A stretch of DNA of 64,000 bases from Oehlia diaphana (taxonomy: Eukaryota; Glomeromycota; Glomeromycetes; Glomerales; Glomeraceae). The notes beneath the pieces are model-generated. The model searched no databases. It had not been told where the DNA came from and worked only from the letters and a program-made list of their open reading frames with translations. Shown here piece by piece: positions 24,399 through 35,347 of this stretch. The stretch is from the NCBI GenBank assembly GCA_003833135.1, contig QZLH01000133.1, forward strand, positions 40,341-104,340, in the 5' to 3' direction. Position 1 is the stretch's first letter. The number at the start of each line of letters is the position of its first letter. A program made the position numbers and the translations under genes.

Positions 24399-25982
24399 TT
24401 ATTCGTAATCACTTCCTCTATAAATGCTATTAAATTCCACCACCTTGATACCTTTTTCTTCAATCATCTTCAATACATTTGATTTCTCATTTCTTAATGT
24501 TGCAATTCCCAAAAATTTTAAATTATTATTACTCCTTTCAATATAATTCAAAATTGGTTCAAAATTATTAAATTCAATATCTTGTAAATTAATTGTTGTC
24601 AATTTACAATGAACATTATCTAAAAATTGTTTAGTATTATTATAAGAATGAGGACAACGAATTGATACTACTTTAACATTTGTAGGTAAATTTTTGGCTA
24701 AATTTTTAAAAATACCATCTAACCTACAATCAGATGAACTAGTAATATTTAAATTTTTAATACTTAAATTACTTAATTTACTAAAATTTTGCAATACTTG
24801 TAATGTAACATTTGAACTAATTCTAATATCTAATGTTTCAAGATATGAACAATTTAATAACGCGTCAATAATTAGAATAGTAGGTTTATCAATCATTAAT
24901 CTACGTAATGATCCACTCAAATATTTGATCATCATAATTTTAACTTCAGATTTTAATTTTGGGGATTGAATTGATAACTCCAAAAGTTCAAAAGATGACG
25001 ATCTTAATTCTTCACAATTATCTAATGTTATCTTTTTACAATTACGAAATTTTAAATATTTTAAATTTGATAAACCTTTAAGATTCTCAAAAGAGACTCC
25101 CTTGAAATTAATATAAACAAAATCTAATGAGACCAAAGAATCTTTTTTTGAATCTAAAGATAAGAATATATCATATAATAATTTATTTTGAGGAATTGCT
25201 GTTCGAAAGGTATGTGTACGAGATTCATCATTTGATATTTTAAATCTCTTAAGATTACGTTGATTTTTAATAATTGAACAAATTTCTTTAATTGGTGGAG
25301 AAACTGAATTATATTTATCTATATTAATTTGTAAATATTCAAGATTTAGACAAATATTTGAAAATTTTCTTAAAAATTCCAAGAAAATCTTATTATTTAA
25401 TTCACCTCCACAAAAATCAAATTGAATCGATTTTAAATTTGATAAATTTTTAATATGATTCTCAATAAATTGTTTACTAAAAATATTTCTAATTAATGAA
25501 GTTGAAGAAGTATTCATTTGTTTAATATTCTCACATTGTCTTAATAGCATGTAATGAAACAATGAAACAATATTATCTTTAGTTTCATCATTTAATTCTA
25601 TTTTTTTAATATCAAGTTTATCAAGCCTATCAAGCCAATTTAAAATTGCTTCTCTTATATCCTTTTGATTAAATACCTTTATATATTCCGGATAATTATA
25701 AAATGTTTTACGTACATTTCTAATTGTAATTCTATCGCGGAAAAGTCTTTGTAACCGATCTATTTCTCTTTGATTTAAGAAATTTTTTAATGTTGAAATT
25801 ATTTTAAAATGATTTTTTTTATGTTTTGGATTTTCAAAAGGATTTGCATAAAGTAATCGAATTATCATTTCACCCCAGGATCGAGTTACAAATAAACAAG
25901 TAAATAATGTTGAACGATCATTGTAAAGATGTTTATTAAAAAGTATATAGAAACAATCGTATGTTAATTTTTGCAAACTCAT
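24399..25982 (-). CDS. F-box-like protein with leucine-rich repeats
   Basis: Single exon, 527 aa, ATG at 25982. Residues about 1-50 have the pattern of the degenerate F-box found in Rhizophagus proteins: LTYDCFYILFNKHLYNDR, then TLFTCLFVTRSWGEMIIRLLY. From about residue 180 to 500 irregular leucine-rich repeats run through the protein (NLKSIQFDFCGGELNN, GLSNLKYLKFRNCKKITLDN, FELLELSIQSPKL, YLETLDIRISSNVTL, KLSNLSIKNLNITSS). F-box/LRR proteins normally bind Skp1 through the N-terminus and substrates through the LRRs as part of SCF ubiquitin ligases. The substrate is unknown, and this family is heavily expanded in the lineage. No frameshift or truncation seen. Confidence 0.82.
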   Translation of the reverse strand: MSLQKLTYDCFYILFNKHLYNDRSTLFTCLFVTRSWGEMIIRLLYANPFENPKHKKNHFKIISTLKNFLNQREIDRLQRLFRDRITIRNVRKTFYNYPEYIKVFNQKDIREAILNWLDRLDKLDIKKIELNDETKDNIVSLFHYMLLRQCENIKQMNTSSTSLIRNIFSKQFIENHIKNLSNLKSIQFDFCGGELNNKIFLEFLRKFSNICLNLEYLQINIDKYNSVSPPIKEICSIIKNQRNLKRFKISNDESRTHTFRTAIPQNKLLYDIFLSLDSKKDSLVSLDFVYINFKGVSFENLKGLSNLKYLKFRNCKKITLDNCEELRSSSFELLELSIQSPKLKSEVKIMMIKYLSGSLRRLMIDKPTILIIDALLNCSYLETLDIRISSNVTLQVLQNFSKLSNLSIKNLNITSSSDCRLDGIFKNLAKNLPTNVKVVSIRCPHSYNNTKQFLDNVHCKLTTINLQDIEFNNFEPILNYIERSNNNLKFLGIATLRNEKSNVLKMIEEKGIKVVEFNSIYRGSDYE

Positions 25983-27711
25983 TTTTTTTTTTAAAGAATG
26001 AATTTTAAGGTTAAGATTTCAGTGAAAAAAAAAAAGAAATGGTAACGGTCAGCATTTATAAATATACGGTTTCTTCATGACATGGTTATACAATATTCAT
26101 GTAACTTATGTGTTCCATTATTCTTTTTTTTTTTTACAAATTCTTAATAGAATTTTTTATTACACTTTTATACACTACTTTTAGTAATTGGCATTCTTTT
26201 TTTAGTCCTTATCTTTGTAAATCTGAAAAGTTTACACAAAAATTATTTGACTTTGTTAAAATTTCCAAATTAGACCTTTTTTTAAATATCATTAAGATTT
26301 TGTAGATTGATACCACACACTAGTGTAACGATATGTCTTTCAACATTGTCTTTTTTTATCGAATGAATAAGTCAGAAAACAGGATACATTTAGAAAAACA
26401 ACAAAAAGCCACATTGTGTTATTGTCTTATTAAGATGGGATGAATGATGAACGATTAATAATTGGTCGAACGAGTTTCACGAGAGATTAATCGAAACACG
26501 ACAGGGGTTATGTTATTTTCTAGAAAGTAAGTTTGGAATTCGAAATTGTGGCTGAAATTTATTAATTTTCTATTTTTAGAAGATTTAATCTTTAAAAAAT
26601 TTCTTTCCTTGGGAAGACGTAAAAAAAAAACAATAATGCAATTAATTTATGGTGCATATTAAAATTAACATACGATATTTGCATATTATTACTATTCTAC
26701 GGTGCATACGAACAACTAACGTTCGATCAAGGTATATTGGTCGAACCGAGTTTCACGAAAGATTAATCGAAACACGACAGGGGTTATATTATTTACTAGA
26801 AAGCAGGCTTGGAATTCGAATTGTGGCTAAAATTTATTAATATTCGAAAATAAAATCTCTATTTTTAGATTTAATCTTTAAAAAAATTTCTTTCCTTAAG
26901 AAAGACGTGAAAAAAAACCAATAATGCAATTAATTTATGGTGCATATTAAAACTAACATACGATCAGTGTATATTACTATTCTACGAGGTATATTATTTA
27001 ATTCTAAATAGCAAAATTCGCTCACTTTAAATAATTGCAGTATGGTGCTAAACTTTTATTCAACTATCGAGAAATTTTATAAAACATTAAGCCTTCTAAA
27101 TAAATCCAAATTGAGCTTTGCCGCTTCAACAAGAATTTTAAAAGAAATAGCGTAACATAATATTCTTATGAATTTCGGGGAGTAATTATTTCGTTGGGTA
27201 ACTTTTTTATTACATTAAATAAACGATATAAGTAACATTTACATTTTCTTTCAACTCCCTTAAAAGAACTTAATAATTTGATATATAGGAGGGGAGAAGT
27301 GAAGAAGGAACAGGTTTAGGAGCTTTACCTTATTACAATTACGGTTCCATTTTATGATTCTTATCCTCACTCTATAATGTCAGTGTTTACGCGATTTATT
27401 ATTCACTACTAGTTTCATTTTTATACCTATGTGATAATAGTAACGTTAAAAATGAATTTAATAAAGTTTTAACACAATTACGAAAAAAAAACCCTCTTAC
27501 CTTAATGTTACTTTAATGATACTAATAGCCCAAGCTAATAATATCACTTTCATTAAAATAATTTAATAAGAATTAATATTTAAATTATTTTAAATAAGCA
27601 AGAATAAGGTAATTTTGTCACTTTCCATTTGTAAAAAAAATTGTAAGCTTTAAACCGAATTGGAAAGGTTTAAAACATAATAAATAAGAGTTTCGAACTT
27701 TGGAAAAAACT
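25983..27711. other. Intergenic DNA containing a tandem duplication
   Basis: No gene supported. The main feature is a two-copy duplication of about 250 bp (separate entry). The 5' side of the F-box gene (25983-26100) is A/T-homopolymer rich. From 27000 to 27711 nothing is recognised. Confidence 0.45.
26461..26992. repeat. Tandem duplication, unit about 250-275 bp
   Basis: Copy 1 at about 26461-26706 and copy 2 at about 26736-26992 share long stretches: GTTTCACGA, GATTAATCGAAACACGACAG, GGAATTCGAA, TTTAATCTTTAAAAAA, AATGCAATTAATTTATGGTG and ACTATTCTACG. Differences are scattered substitutions and small indels, so the duplication is not recent. No open frame spans it. Confidence 0.75.
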
Positions 27712-28930
27712 TTACAAGGACTCAGAGTGATGTAATTTGAGGCCTTGCACCACTAGATCTCTTCCTTTATCAGTTGTTTGCTTTGAATAATCATATTTGT
27801 CAAGGAACATTGACTTTGCTAAGTCATAATTCAAAAGGCCCGAGCTTCAACATTTCTTGAGTATGCTCTGTAGGTAAAAAATGAACGTCTATAGCAGAAG
27901 TTCCCGTACAGATTGGGATGATAAAATATTTTCCATTATACTCATTTTTTATAAAATTACAACGCATGACACTACCAATCTCCCTTAACATTGCTTTAAA
28001 GAAATCGCGAGAAACTATCCATAATAGTTTTTGGTATTGTTGAACATCATTAATATAAAGTTGATATTCGTCAAGAAGGATGATGATAGCCTCAGCTGAA
28101 CACTGTTGCGTTTTAAAACGACGTTGAAGTACCTCACAAATCACGTCAGAAAGTCGGAAGAGTTTTTTTATTGTTTGTTATTAATAAGTCATGTAGATAA
28201 GAATACTCAGACTGAGAGGACAGTACTTTGATTCCCAGCCCATCCGTGTCCTATTCCTATCCTCCAGGAATTAAAATAAATCTATGATCTTTGTGGTCAG
28301 GACTGTCACGACCCTGGTAGTTACAGCGAGCGACTTTCAACATCGATCAAGGTTTTCGCTAAAAAATGGAAAATGAATTTAAAATAAGATTACTAGTCAA
28401 CATAACAACAGAATATATTACGTACGTGTTTGTTTCTCCTTTTTCTGGTTCCGCTTTCTTCATCTAAGTCCAAGTCCATTTCCCTAATCGAATAAAAAAA
28501 AAAATGAGATAACGCGGATTTCTTGTTCGAGAGGTAAACCATTGGGAGACACTTACCAGTGGTGGCGGGCTTTGGCGGTTACACGACAATGTGGACACGC
28601 CCCTCCGGAGCGATAAATTTTGGAAATACACGATCAACAGGCGCAGTTGATTTCAATCTTTCTCCGATATCTCCTAATTTTTGTTCAACGCTAGTTTCGT
28701 CTTTGTCATTAGCTATTTCCACAATAATTTTCAATTGTCGCCATCTTCGGCAAGCTCTTCAACTTTCCAATCCTGTACGCTTCGTCAACGGCAAATTTAA
28801 CAAACACTTTGCTATAGAATTTTTTCTCCAATATTTCCATTCTGCCTTTTATAACTTGTTTTCAGAACTAGTCTTACAATATTTCAATTTTTTTTTTAAA
28901 AAAAACAACGGACTTTATATTTTTGAAAAT
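27712..28930 (-). pseudogene. Decayed Crinkler-like gene with NTPase domain
   Basis: Minus-strand remnant in CRN order. The N-terminal header part lies at about 28557-28930 (IANDKDETSVEQKLGDIG, then LKSTAPVDRVFPKFIAPEGR and VHIVV), broken by a TAA at 28579-28581 and by a frame change near 28750. A plausible intron (donor GTAAGT at 28556) leads to a short basic exon near 28475 (DLDLDEESGTRKRRNKH). A P-loop NTPase-like part at 27827-28144 carries a Walker B-like IIILLDEYQLYI and IIPICTGTSAIDVHFLP, followed by a stop. The coding signal then continues one base out of frame to 27712 (AKSMFLDKYDYSKQTTDKG). CRN proteins combine this ubiquitin-like header with NTPase and nuclease or kinase modules (established knowledge). 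The lesions make function unlikely. Confidence 0.68.
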
Positions 28931-29824
28931 TGATAAAAAAATTTTTATGATTAATATCAAATTTGTCTGTACAAGTAAACTGCAAACGGGACTAGCGACT
29001 TCACCTCGCAAATTTTCTTTCTCCTTACATAGCCCTTCATAATCCGATCTGCTAGATGCTTATCACTGTTGGCAATCTTTGCTTGAACTCCACAAATTCA
29101 TTCCTTTCTTTCCAAACTCTTCATCAAAATTTAAGTAAAAGATGTCATCTCCAGAAAATGCATCATAACCATAAGTATCATTTGCTTGAGATGCCCAAAG
29201 GTGAGTCTTTCTTTAGGGATCATTTCGGCATCAGAGATTCGGTTTTCTTGGAAAGTTAGAATGACACAATATAACGACATTTCGACAATATGCCTGCAAA
29301 ACGAAAATCGAGAGTCAAAAAACAAGGATCAAAAAAGTAATTTCAGTATAACACAAGTAAAAGAACTTATGGGTACAACGTTAGACCTAGCAGGTAGGGA
29401 ATTTTGTTTGTACCCGGAATGGCGAAAGTACTCGCGATAGCGTTGACATTTTGATTTATCAATCGAAAATCAGCAGGTCACAATGTCACATGAGAGTGCC
29501 GATCAGTTGTCGGCGATCCGGACAAAATAATTTCAAATAGTTTTTTGTCAGTTCTTTGGGGAGTTTTAATATTGCTAATTTATTTCTGACTCCACGTATT
29601 CTATGCATAATTGACAACCATTTTATTCTATTCAGTATATTGACGTTGGGGTAAATGAAAACGGATTAGAGTTAATGTTGTGATATTTTGTTAGTATAGA
29701 TAGTTTAGATGAATGAAACACTGGTGTGGGTCTGTAGAAACATTTCATTTTGTAAAAAGAAATTACAGCATGTACCTATTTGCGTGTATTAATAAAACAT
29801 TTTTTCTCGGCAAAGTGATCTGCA
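28931..29824. other. Region with relic open frames
   Basis: GC is slightly raised. Open frames at 29056-29440 overlap on both strands and show no recognisable domain. Possibly debris of the same island as the neighbouring Crinkler and coiled-coil relics. Confidence 0.3.
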
Positions 29825-29876
29825 TCCAAATTGGAACGGACACAATGACTTTTTTATTTTGAATACCTGTATAAAA

Positions 29877-30345
29877 ATGTTATCAAAAATGGAATCCGAG
29901 ATTGACTTACTTAGGCAAGAAAATGTTAGACTTGTGGCCAAGAATTAAGAACTTGAGGCAGAGATGGCGAAGCTGAGGCAGATTATTAAGGAGAATGCCA
30001 GACGTGACGTTAGAGTAGAAGAACTAGAGCAAAAAAATAAAGAGCTTGAGGCTAGACTCGCGATATTAGAACAGAGTTCTTTGGTGAATCTACAGAACGG
30101 TAAGGAAACGATTGCAGAGGTGTTACCAGAGATAGCGGTGTCAGATGTTGTTTATCTAATTATCTAATGCCGTAGTAGACCAGCGAAATAATATTGACAT
30201 CAAGGCATCGGAGGAAAAGGAGATGGATGCTTTCTTGGTTGAAGTAAATAAGAAAGCATTAGTGATAAAATTAGAGAGAAGAGGCGGAAAAAGTAGATTC
30301 AGCAAGACGACTGTCGAAGACTCATCCTCAGTTATTTCAGAATAG
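29877..30345 (+). pseudogene. Broken coiled-coil protein fragment
   Basis: ATG at 29877 opens a heptad-rich coiled coil (ESEIDLLRQENVRLVAKN), hits an in-frame TAA at 29946-29948 and continues in the same frame (ELEAEMAKLRQIIKENARRD, VEELEQKNKELEARLAIL) to a stop at 30167. After a frame change the C-terminal part resumes (SEEKEMDAFLVEVNKKALV, VEDSSSVISE) to about 30345. Coiled-coil leaders of this kind occur in a repetitive Rhizophagus protein family; I recall the pattern but cannot name a domain. Two lesions indicate a relic. Confidence 0.6.
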
Positions 30346-30503
30346 ACTCACTGTGAGGAGGACCTCTCCATGAACCTGTAACCCTACCAGAACAAACATC
30401 TGTTGGGACATCGCCAGTGAAATCATCTATGGCGGACAAACAAGGTTCCAGCTTCTGAATCATATGAGGACGCAGATACGGAGTGTCAAAAAATTCTTTA
30501 TAA

Positions 30504-30872
30504 TCAAAAAGTGGATCAAGATTTGAGACGGGAGCACCCTCTTGCACTAAAGGTGGTGATGGTAAGGTTTATAAGATTCCTGAACTCTCTTTAGAAGCAA
30601 TTCTGACAGGATCTAGTAAAATTACGGCACAGATTATAGTTGATCTATTTAGAGTAGTAGATGTAAGAGATGTAAAGAGATTTTATGCTGGTATTGTTAC
30701 TATAAAGCATATGAAGATCGAGTCGGGGATGTTAAGTCTAAGAATGGTGTTGATGACAAATCAGCAAGAACATTGGTGTACAGCCCTTCTTCCTGACATT
30801 ACTGATGTAAACTTGCATAAAATAACTTTCAGAGCTAAAAAAATCTATATATTATTTGATGGGATAGAATAA
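30504..30872 (+). pseudogene. Unrecognised coding relic without start
   Basis: An open frame of 122 codons with protein-like composition but no ATG near its beginning: KVYKIPELSLEAILTG, KITAQIIVDLFRVVDVRD, VKRFYAGIVTIKHMKIESG, EHWCTALLPDITDVN. It ends with a TAA at 30870-30872. It sits inside the direct-repeat-bounded block, downstream of the coiled-coil fragment. I recognise no family. Confidence 0.4.
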
Positions 30873-31026
30873 ATAGAATCCAAATAATTAGCTCTAGCGC
30901 AAGTGCCATCTCGAATTTGTCTGACAATCAGATACAGGACATTATAAATGATTTTTCCCAAAAGCTACTAATACGGATGATTAGGTTATGATGACTTCGT
31001 TCCAAATTGGAACAGACACGTGACTT

Positions 31027-31580
31027 CGAAAACCAATAAGACTGAGGTGCAAGTGAATCCCTTGGAAGTAACAGCAACAAGACATTGGGTTAATATCCTA
31101 ATTTATATAGAGAATTTAGTAGTGAAAATTTGATTATTATGGAACTACCAAAGAGAAATTATATCCATTATGCAATTTAGATCATAATGATGAGGAAAGC
31201 ATAGAAGGTAGATATAAAGCCATATCTTATTTTATTAAATGTAAACAGCATGAAATTGAGATAGTTGCATAGTCTCATTACCGTTGGCCACTGCATACAG
31301 TATCCTCCAAAAATAGTCATCTTACTTTTACCTTTAAAGTATTATTGTGGATATACTATTTTCTAAATCATTTTATTAATTACTAACCATAAACTTTTTG
31401 TAAAATTCTTTACTTCTATATTAAGAAAAAATATATTACAAACATTCAAAAACAATGAATGAGTTGTCAAAAAAAAAAATAAATGGGATCTATATATACT
31501 AACAAAATATAAACAAAAACTTTAAAAAAAACAAATATATACAGTACAAATATCTCAAATCTCACAAAGTCCATTAAATA
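31027..31580. other. 3' flank of the TBC1D31 homologue
   Basis: AT-rich. Positions 31481-31580 form the likely 3' UTR of the minus-strand gene next door. The 114 bp at 31481-31594 recur at 52014-52127 (see repeat entry). TATACAGTA occurs at about 31539-31547. Confidence 0.5.
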
Positions 31581-34500
31581 TTACACTTTTGAAGGAAATA
31601 ATCGTCTTACAATGCCGGAACCTTCAGTTCTATATGATTAAATTAAATAAACATCATATGTAAATAATAATCACAAAATTAAATTTATTCTCTAACATAC
31701 CTTTTCTTTATAATTTCTTTTTCTTGTTCCAATATCCAATCTCTTATATCATCTTGTTGATTTCTATGATAAGTTAAACTAGCATTATAATCTAATTTAT
31801 ATTCCTTACCATATTTTGATAAAGGTTTATATCTACCAATATCAAATTTTGGTGATATAGACAATGGCGTCTCTTTTTCTAATTTATGAGATATTTCAAG
31901 AACCTTAGAAATATTTACAATATTTGCTCGGGTAAAAAATTCCTAGATAAACAAAATACATTAAACATATAGTAAAATATTAATAATAAATTATTACAAT
32001 TATCAACACAAAATAATATTATGACTTACCGAAACTTGTCTCTTACTAGTCATACCTAATAAAACATCCCTCGCTATCAATATATAAGCGATTAGAAAAA
32101 AATACATAAATGATGGTTCTTCATTTGATAATAAATGATCCCATAATTCCAACCAATCTTCTCTCGTTAGTATTCTTGCAAAACTGCATTTAATCATTGT
32201 CCACGCATAGTCCTAGCATCAAAGTAATCTAACTTTAATAACAAATTAAAGTAACCAAACATATGCATGCAAAAATATTACCTGAATTTTTATATTATAA
32301 GATAATAAATGAGAATATAGCTCATTGTCCCAATATTCCAATAATACACTTATAACGTTCATAATTTTGGTTGAAGGATTTGGAAATTCGTCCCAATAAT
32401 GTTGATACCAATTAACTGCATACAACGATAGCAATGCAAACGGTAAATAATTTTCCCAAGTTAAATAATCTCGAAGTTTTAACATAACTTACATAGTATA
32501 CTTAGAATTATTTCAAACGACAAAGTTTCGTTTGTATCAAATAACAATTCTACGAATGGATATATCATATGGAATATCCATTCAATTGTTATTCGTCGAT
32601 CATATCCTAATCTAATCAACGATGATAAAAACCTGCCACGAATTGAATCAAAACAAAATTCCGTAAATAAAATTGTTAGGAAATTCGTCTAAAAATACTT
32701 AACATGGATAAACTTGGAAAGACTCTTAACTGTTCCAATAAATCTATAATCTTTCGTTGTTTAGAATCACTCGACTTAAGATTTTTTGACAATAAAGCCT
32801 TAATAGCGGGATCTACACCTTTGCTAGTTATTTCTTTGAAAGCTTGTTGATTTTGAGGAATATCTAGTAATATACGCCATATGCGTGTTCTATTATTATT
32901 TTATTTTTTTTAAAAAAATTAATTTATATTATTTATATTAAATAAAAAAAAGAGGATAAAATACCGAGAGAGATATTTACCTATACTTGTTAGGGTATCT
33001 TCCTAATTGATGTAATTTTTCAATCAATCTCTCTCTTCTCTCTTCCCTTGAAGCGGAGGATAATCCCTAAAATAAAATTATTTATCCAATACTTCAAATA
33101 TGTTTAGATGGGGAAACATTAACAAACCTGCAAATTTATAGATTCCATAGAGGATATCGAAGACCTCCTTGAAATAGTGGATATCTTTTCTAAAAAATAA
33201 AAAAAAAAATATTATTATTAATTGACATATACTGATAAGCCTCTCTAATTATATCCACTTTACCTTGAGGAGCTGGAATAGTAATTGGAATAGTCACTGG
33301 AGATACATTAGTTGGTTCGATTGGCTCTTTTCTCGCCTTTGGGTCCTTTTTTACTGTAGGTTCCTGATTCAGAAACAATTCGGAGATTTCTTCCTCTTCA
33401 GAAGTGGCTCCGAGAGAAGGAAGATTAGACGACGGTATTCGAAATTCGGTGTATTTTAATGGATGTATACTTTTCGAAATAGAAAAATCATAATATAGGT
33501 GTTGAAGCTTAAATAAAAAAAAGATATGTTTGTATAAAAGTAATCATATAAAGCAATAATATAGGTATTATTAAATCGATATATGTACATACAGTATCAG
33601 ATATTAAAACTTCCAAATCCCAAATCTTTAAGATTGCTTTTTCTTCGATTGAATTTGTCACGATAAATTTCCCATCGGGAGAAATTTCAAAAAATTTAAT
33701 CTGTTATAAAATATAATTCGTAAACATTTAGTAGATAGTTAATTACAATCACAACTCAATAAACATAAGATTCTTACAGGATGTTGCACATTAAGATGAT
33801 AAATTTGAGAATTACTCTGAAAAATGTCAATAATCAGAAGTCGCCCATCTGAAGAAGAAACCAAAAGATCCTATATAAAATATTATAAAATAAGTATATG
33901 TGACAAAATTTTGTGAACCAATGCAAAGTTACATTATACTTACTGCATCATCATGAATCGGTTCGAGTTTCGTAATTTCACCTTCAATTATAGATTTAAG
34001 ACTTATATTTCGAATTAAATTTTTTGTATCAAAATCCCAAACAAGTATAGTTTTTCTATTTGAATGTAACATTATTAACTAAACATTCGCCAAAAATCAT
34101 TAACCGATTCCAGCCTCTAACGATAAAACAGTGTAACTTACTTGCCAGCAACTAAGATTATTCTACCATCTTTCGACATAGTTGTTATTCTACATGCATG
34201 ATCAAACGTATTACTAAAACTTAGTAACTGATCCGATATTCGTGTCGGGGTAAGTAACTTCCATAACAAATCAAAAGATCCGCTATCCCAAATACATATC
34301 GACTCATCAAAGAAACTTGAAATAATATATTCTCCTTGCGGAGAGAATGCAGCCTAAGCGATATGAGAATCATTGAATCATTATGAATTAAGCTCGTTTA
34401 TTTTTTCTAGAATATACATACACGTCTTAAAGTGGCACCTTCTTTGTTATGGTCCAATACTTTTTGCTTAGACCAGTATGCCATATCCCACAATATCGCT

Positions 34501-35347
34501 TCCGACTTTGTACTGGTAATAACCCAATGTTGTTTCGGATGCATTGATATCCAATTAACTGGATTTCGATGACTTCTGGTTTCAGCAATAAGTTGACGAG
34601 TTTCTATTTTAAAGTAATTATTGACATTAGAAACAATTTAAGATATGAAAACTAAAAAAAACATCTTGTTACTTACCAATATTATAACATCTTATTGAAT
34701 TATCAGTAAATGCCACAACCAATTCACTTCGAACCAAAGGAGTAAATGCAATAGTAGAAACCGCTATACCTAATCGAGCAACCTGCCAAAACCTGTGATC
34801 TTTAGTTGTTTTAATTTTAATTCGAATAATTTATAAAATGAAATCAAACTTGATTTAACTTACTTATTAGAACCAAAATCAAAAGACATGACACATCCAC
34901 GTTGATCAGCTGCAGCCATTAATAATGTTCCATTAATCGCTTCTTCTAACATGCTTGGACCATCATGAAATCCTGATTGGAATCCATTTCCATTTTGATT
35001 TACCGGAGCAAAGCAAAAACATCCAAATGCAACAGGTCGATTAATGGTTCCTTTATCTTGATTTTTTCGAGGTCGATGAGCATTTATAATGTTTAATAAT
35101 AATCTTTATTTTACAATAAAAGATATAATTAATTATCTGATACATAAAATTAACCATCAACAATCAATAATAAAACACCTTACCCGTATACATTTTCAAC
35201 CTCCTCTTCGCCTTCTGGTTTTTCTTCAATTAATACTTCGATTTCATAATCATTATCCTTTTGAGTTTGTTTTTTCTTTTTCTCAGTCTTTTCCCAAATT
35301 TGACCTGACTTTACTCCAGCGATAAATATATCTGAAGTATTTGCCAT
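31581..35347 (-). CDS. TBC1D31/WDR67 homologue (WD40 + TBC domain)
   Basis: Seventeen exons on the minus strand, all GT-AG and phase-consistent, giving 850 aa: 35347-35184, 35103-34864, 34792-34677, 34603-34422, 34353-34142, 34055-33944, 33870-33778, 33700-33593, 33507-33264, 33189-33128, 33066-32981, 32889-32704, 32632-32493, 32415-32282, 32212-32030, 31942-31701, 31629-31581. Residues about 1-400 form WD40 repeats (ADQRGCVMSFDFGSNKFWQ, TDNSIRCYNI, SEAILWDMAYWS, ESICIWDSGSFD, KKTILVWDFDTK, KAILKIWDLE). Residues about 515-770 form the TBC part: LHQLGRYPNKYRTRIWRILL, FEIILSILFNWYQHYWDEFP, and FARILTREDWLELWDHLLS, closely following animal TBC1D31 including spacing. The long C-terminal coiled coil of the human protein (1,066 aa) is absent. 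In animals the protein is a centriolar-satellite component linked to ciliogenesis; its role in a fungus without known cilia is open. Confidence 0.88.

Larger units (their letters stand above)
29825..31026. mobile_element. Putative degenerate element between two direct repeats
   Basis: TCCAAATTGGAACGGACACA (29825-29844, continuing ATGACT to 29850) recurs as TCCAAATTGGAACAGACACG (31002-31021, continuing TGACT) in the same orientation, about 1.18 kb apart. Between them lie two broken coding fragments on the plus strand (separate entries). The TCCAAATTGGA core is itself palindromic. Whether the direct repeats are element ends, target duplications or a dispersed motif cannot be decided from one copy. 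Confidence 0.4.

Noticed and set aside
24694..24969. 91-codon plus-strand open frame
   Set aside because: Antisense to the LRR region of the F-box gene.
28559..28933. 124-codon plus-strand open frame
   Set aside because: It is antisense to the Crinkler header remnant, which matches a known family on the minus strand.
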